From positions 620,001 to 684,000 of the forward strand of contig NZ_LMGU01000001.1 of NCBI RefSeq assembly GCF_001427525.1: 64,000 bases of DNA, read 5' to 3'. The number at the start of each line of letters is the position of its first letter. Position 1 is the stretch's first letter. Below, one piece after another: positions 62,208 through 64,000 of this stretch. Below the pieces are notes generated by a model. It was not told where the DNA came from and ran no database searches. It worked only from the letters and a program-made list of their open reading frames with translations. Both the position numbers and the translations under genes were made by a program. The stretch comes from Microbacterium sp. Root61 (lineage in GTDB: Bacteria > Actinomycetota > Actinomycetes > Actinomycetales > Microbacteriaceae).

Positions 62208-63470
62208 CTACTGGTTGCCCTTCTGCGTGCAAGTGATGTCCTTGGCGGACTGACCGGTGATGTCGGACGGCAGCTGCACCCGCTCCTCGACGACCGGAGC
62301 CGTGGCGCCTGGCGCCGGGGTCTCTGTCGTCGGCGTGGTCGGCTGTTCCGCCTCGCCGACGACCTCCACGCCGCTGCCGGAGCTCGCCTTGCCGGTCAAC
62401 TGGATCGGCTTGTTGTCGCGGAGGGCGTCGAAGAGCGGCTGGGCCGACTCGCGCACCGGGTAGAGGCGCAGGAAGTCGTCGCTGTACTCGGTCGGGTACT
62501 GCACGAAGAGGATGTCGTCGTAGGGCACGGACTTCGCGGCCATCGCGATCTGGACCATGCGCGTCGGGTTCGCCAGACCCGAACTGAGCAGGAGCTGCTT
62601 CTGATCCACCTGTGCGACGGCGGTGGTGGCCAGGGCGAACAGCTTCTGCGGATCGGCGAGCACGCCGTCACCCTGCAGCTTGCGCACGAGCGACCCCATG
62701 AACTGCTGCTGATTGGAGATGCGGCCGAGGTCGGACCCGTCGCCGATGCCGTGACGGATGCGCAGGAACTGCAGCGCCTCGGCGCCGACCAGCGTGTGCT
62801 CCCCCGCGGTCAGGTTCAGGCCGGTGTGGCCGTCGCTGATGTCTTCGGCGACGCACACGTCCACCCCGCCGATGGCGTCGGACATCTTGATCACGCCGGT
62901 CCACCGGATGGCGGCGGCGAAGTCGATGTCGACCTCCGTCAGCTTCTCGACCGTGAGCACGGTGCAGGGCAGCCCGCCGTACATGTACGACGCGTTCAAC
63001 ATCTGCTCGCTCATCGCCGAGTACGACCCGCCCTCGCTGTCCGGGCAGGAGGGGATCGGAACGAGCATGTCGCGCGGGAAGGACACCACGGTGATCCGGC
63101 GCGGCTCGTCGCTGATGTGCACCAGCATCGTGACGTCGTTGCGTTCGCCGCCGTCATCCTCCGCGCACCGCGGGAACTGGGCGATGTCCTGGCCCTCGCA
63201 TGAGTCGGTGCCGACGAGGAGGATGTTCACCCCGCCCTCGATCTCGCCGAGTGTCGGGGGAAGCTGATCGTCGCCGCCGATGTCGACGGACGCACCCGCG
63301 ACGGCGTTCGCGGCGTACCAGAACGTGAAGCCGGCCACGCCGACGGCCGACACCAGCACGACTGCGAGGGCCGTTGCGACGACCTTCCAGATGAACGAGA
63401 GCGGATGCGGCGACGTCAGCACCGCGTGGCTCGCCACCGGTGCGCGTCCCTTGCCTGTCAACCGACTCAC
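62208..63470 (-). CDS. LCP (LytR-CpsA-Psr) family glycopolymer ligase
   Basis: 420 residues from GTG 63470. Cytosolic basic N terminus, one membrane helix (VVATALAVVLVSAVGVAGFTF), extracellular LCP domain with NILLVGTDS, NDVTMLVHI, VVSFPRDMLVPIP, and IGGVDVC...AEALQFLRIRHG...GRISNQQQFM. Attaches polyprenyl-linked glycopolymers to peptidoglycan. Thr/Pro-rich C-terminal tail. Confidence 0.93.
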   Translation of the reverse strand: MSRLTGKGRAPVASHAVLTSPHPLSFIWKVVATALAVVLVSAVGVAGFTFWYAANAVAGASVDIGGDDQLPPTLGEIEGGVNILLVGTDSCEGQDIAQFPRCAEDDGGERNDVTMLVHISDEPRRITVVSFPRDMLVPIPSCPDSEGGSYSAMSEQMLNASYMYGGLPCTVLTVEKLTEVDIDFAAAIRWTGVIKMSDAIGGVDVCVAEDISDGHTGLNLTAGEHTLVGAEALQFLRIRHGIGDGSDLGRISNQQQFMGSLVRKLQGDGVLADPQKLFALATTAVAQVDQKQLLLSSGLANPTRMVQIAMAAKSVPYDDILFVQYPTEYSDDFLRLYPVRESAQPLFDALRDNKPIQLTGKASSGSGVEVVGEAEQPTTPTTETPAPGATAPVVEERVQLPSDITGQSAKDITCTQKGNQ

Positions 63471-63539
63471 TCGGATCCTCCTGAAGAACTCATCTACGCC
63501 AGCCTATGGGCCCGACTGCGGCGCTTCCTGTGCGAACGA

Positions 63540-63567
63540 CGAACGGCCTCCCGGAGGAGGCCGTTCG
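63540..63567. terminator. Terminator between helicase-tail gene and LCP gene
   Basis: Twelve-base arms CGAACGGCCTCC / GGAGGCCGTTCG with 4-base loop, 20 bases after the stop at 63587 on the minus strand. Confidence 0.8.
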
Positions 63568-63586
63568 GGTGATGTAGGAGAGCGGG

Positions 63587-64000
63587 TCAGCCCTGCGAAC
63601 GACGGTTGGTGCGCGGACGACCGCCGACTGTGTCGCCGACGCGCATGCCACCACCGCGCGGAGCCTGGCCGCCGGAGCGCTGCGCGTTGCCGCCGCTGCG
63701 CTGGCCCGACGGAGCGGCCGAGCGGTGAGCCGGCGCGCCCTCGGTGCGCGCGGCGCCGGCGCCCTGGCCCTGACGGCCCTGACCACGCTGACCCTGACGC
63801 TGGCCGCCGTTGCCGCCCTGACCGCCTTCGCGGTTGACGCGCTTGCGCTGGGCGTTGGCGCCTTGCGAGCGGCCGCCGCCGGAGTGCTGCTCGACGCGGG
63901 GCTGCGGCTTGACGTACTCGGCCTCGGGTCCGACCAGGGTGGTGACCTCGGTGGAGTCATGACGCACGGCGACGGGCTTGACCGAGATCGCGGCCTTGCG
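63587..64000 (-). CDS. C-terminal part of a probable DEAD-box RNA helicase (start outside window)
   Basis: The frame is open through the window edge (KAAISVKPVAVRHDSTEV), so only the last 137 residues are seen. They hold a low-complexity Gly/Gln/Arg/Ala tail (repeated GQRGQGR-, GGNAQRSGGQ-type units), typical of RGG-like tails on actinobacterial DEAD-box helicases. No helicase motif is inside the window; the call rests on the tail. Confidence 0.45.
   Translation of the reverse strand, partial: RKAAISVKPVAVRHDSTEVTTLVGPEAEYVKPQPRVEQHSGGGRSQGANAQRKRVNREGGQGGNGGQRQGQRGQGRQGQGAGAARTEGAPAHRSAAPSGQRSGGNAQRSGGQAPRGGGMRVGDTVGGRPRTNRRSQG

Noticed and set aside
1..64000. CRISPR arrays, rRNA operons, insertion sequences
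   Set aside because: No regularly spaced repeats, rRNA-like sequence or transposase gene was found on reading through the window.

Overview
This is a high-GC actinobacterial chromosome segment, most likely from the Microbacteriaceae and probably Microbacterium. The call rests on many GTG starts, RbpA, PdtaR (ANTAR regulator), PafBC, a HelY-type helicase, a CsoR copper operon, LCP and WYL proteins, and strong NNG/NNC codon use. Genus-level assignment is inference.

Layout. 0-12.9 kb is housekeeping and accessory chromosome, biased to the + strand: a membrane protein, an XRE-cupin regulator, tRNA-Leu(CAA), pdtaR, polA, a DUF885 hydrolase, a flavin monooxygenase, an SGNH hydrolase, an MpaB-family protein between two RibD_C reductases, and a lipoprotein. 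12.94-19.57 kb is a 6.6 kb integrated filamentous phage (inovirus) inserted at a Xer/dif site. Its order is: rep 3' segment, non-coding hairpin region, three leftward small genes including an HTH protein, a candidate ssDNA-binding protein, four tiny overlapping membrane proteins, a candidate major coat protein, a terminator, a large pIII-like surface protein, a pVI-like protein, a Zot ATPase and the HUH replication gene. The attachment site lies inside rep. Integration therefore splits the gene: its last 136 codons sit at the far left end of the prophage, in frame with the 5' part if the element is circularised. Exchanging the arms of the two junctions rebuilds a consensus-like actinobacterial dif, so this should be the chromosome terminus. 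Two independent features agree. Genes to the right are strongly biased to the - strand, and the 7-mer GGGGGAG switches strand at the phage.

19.6-64 kb is chromosome again: an HdeD-like protein, S9 peptidase, SDR, NfeD/SPFH pair, GDPD, rbpA, lnt, an Lrp regulator, a csoR-copZ-copA-copB-DUF305 copper operon with a CsoR box inside an apparently leaderless promoter, and the conserved block PAC2 / HAD-trmI-fkbP-pafB-pafC-tatA-tatC-helY. The Pup-proteasome genes that occupy the trmI-fkbP interval in mycobacteria are absent here. Then come uppP, an M20 peptidase, tRNA-Leu(GAG), a VIT1-type transporter with a ferritin-like domain, an SF2 helicase, a second SGNH paralogue, a TrmH methyltransferase, a sirtuin and a histidine phosphatase. 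The leucine-catabolic operon accD1-accA1-acyl-CoA dehydrogenase-MaoC-CitE lies divergent from its TetR regulator. A Tat-exported phospholipase-C-type phosphoesterase, an LCP ligase and the tail of a probable RNA helicase close the window.

Functional links. Tat components and a clear Tat substrate occur in the same window. PafBC persists without the neighbouring proteasome. The phage carries no recombinase and is expected to use host XerC/XerD.
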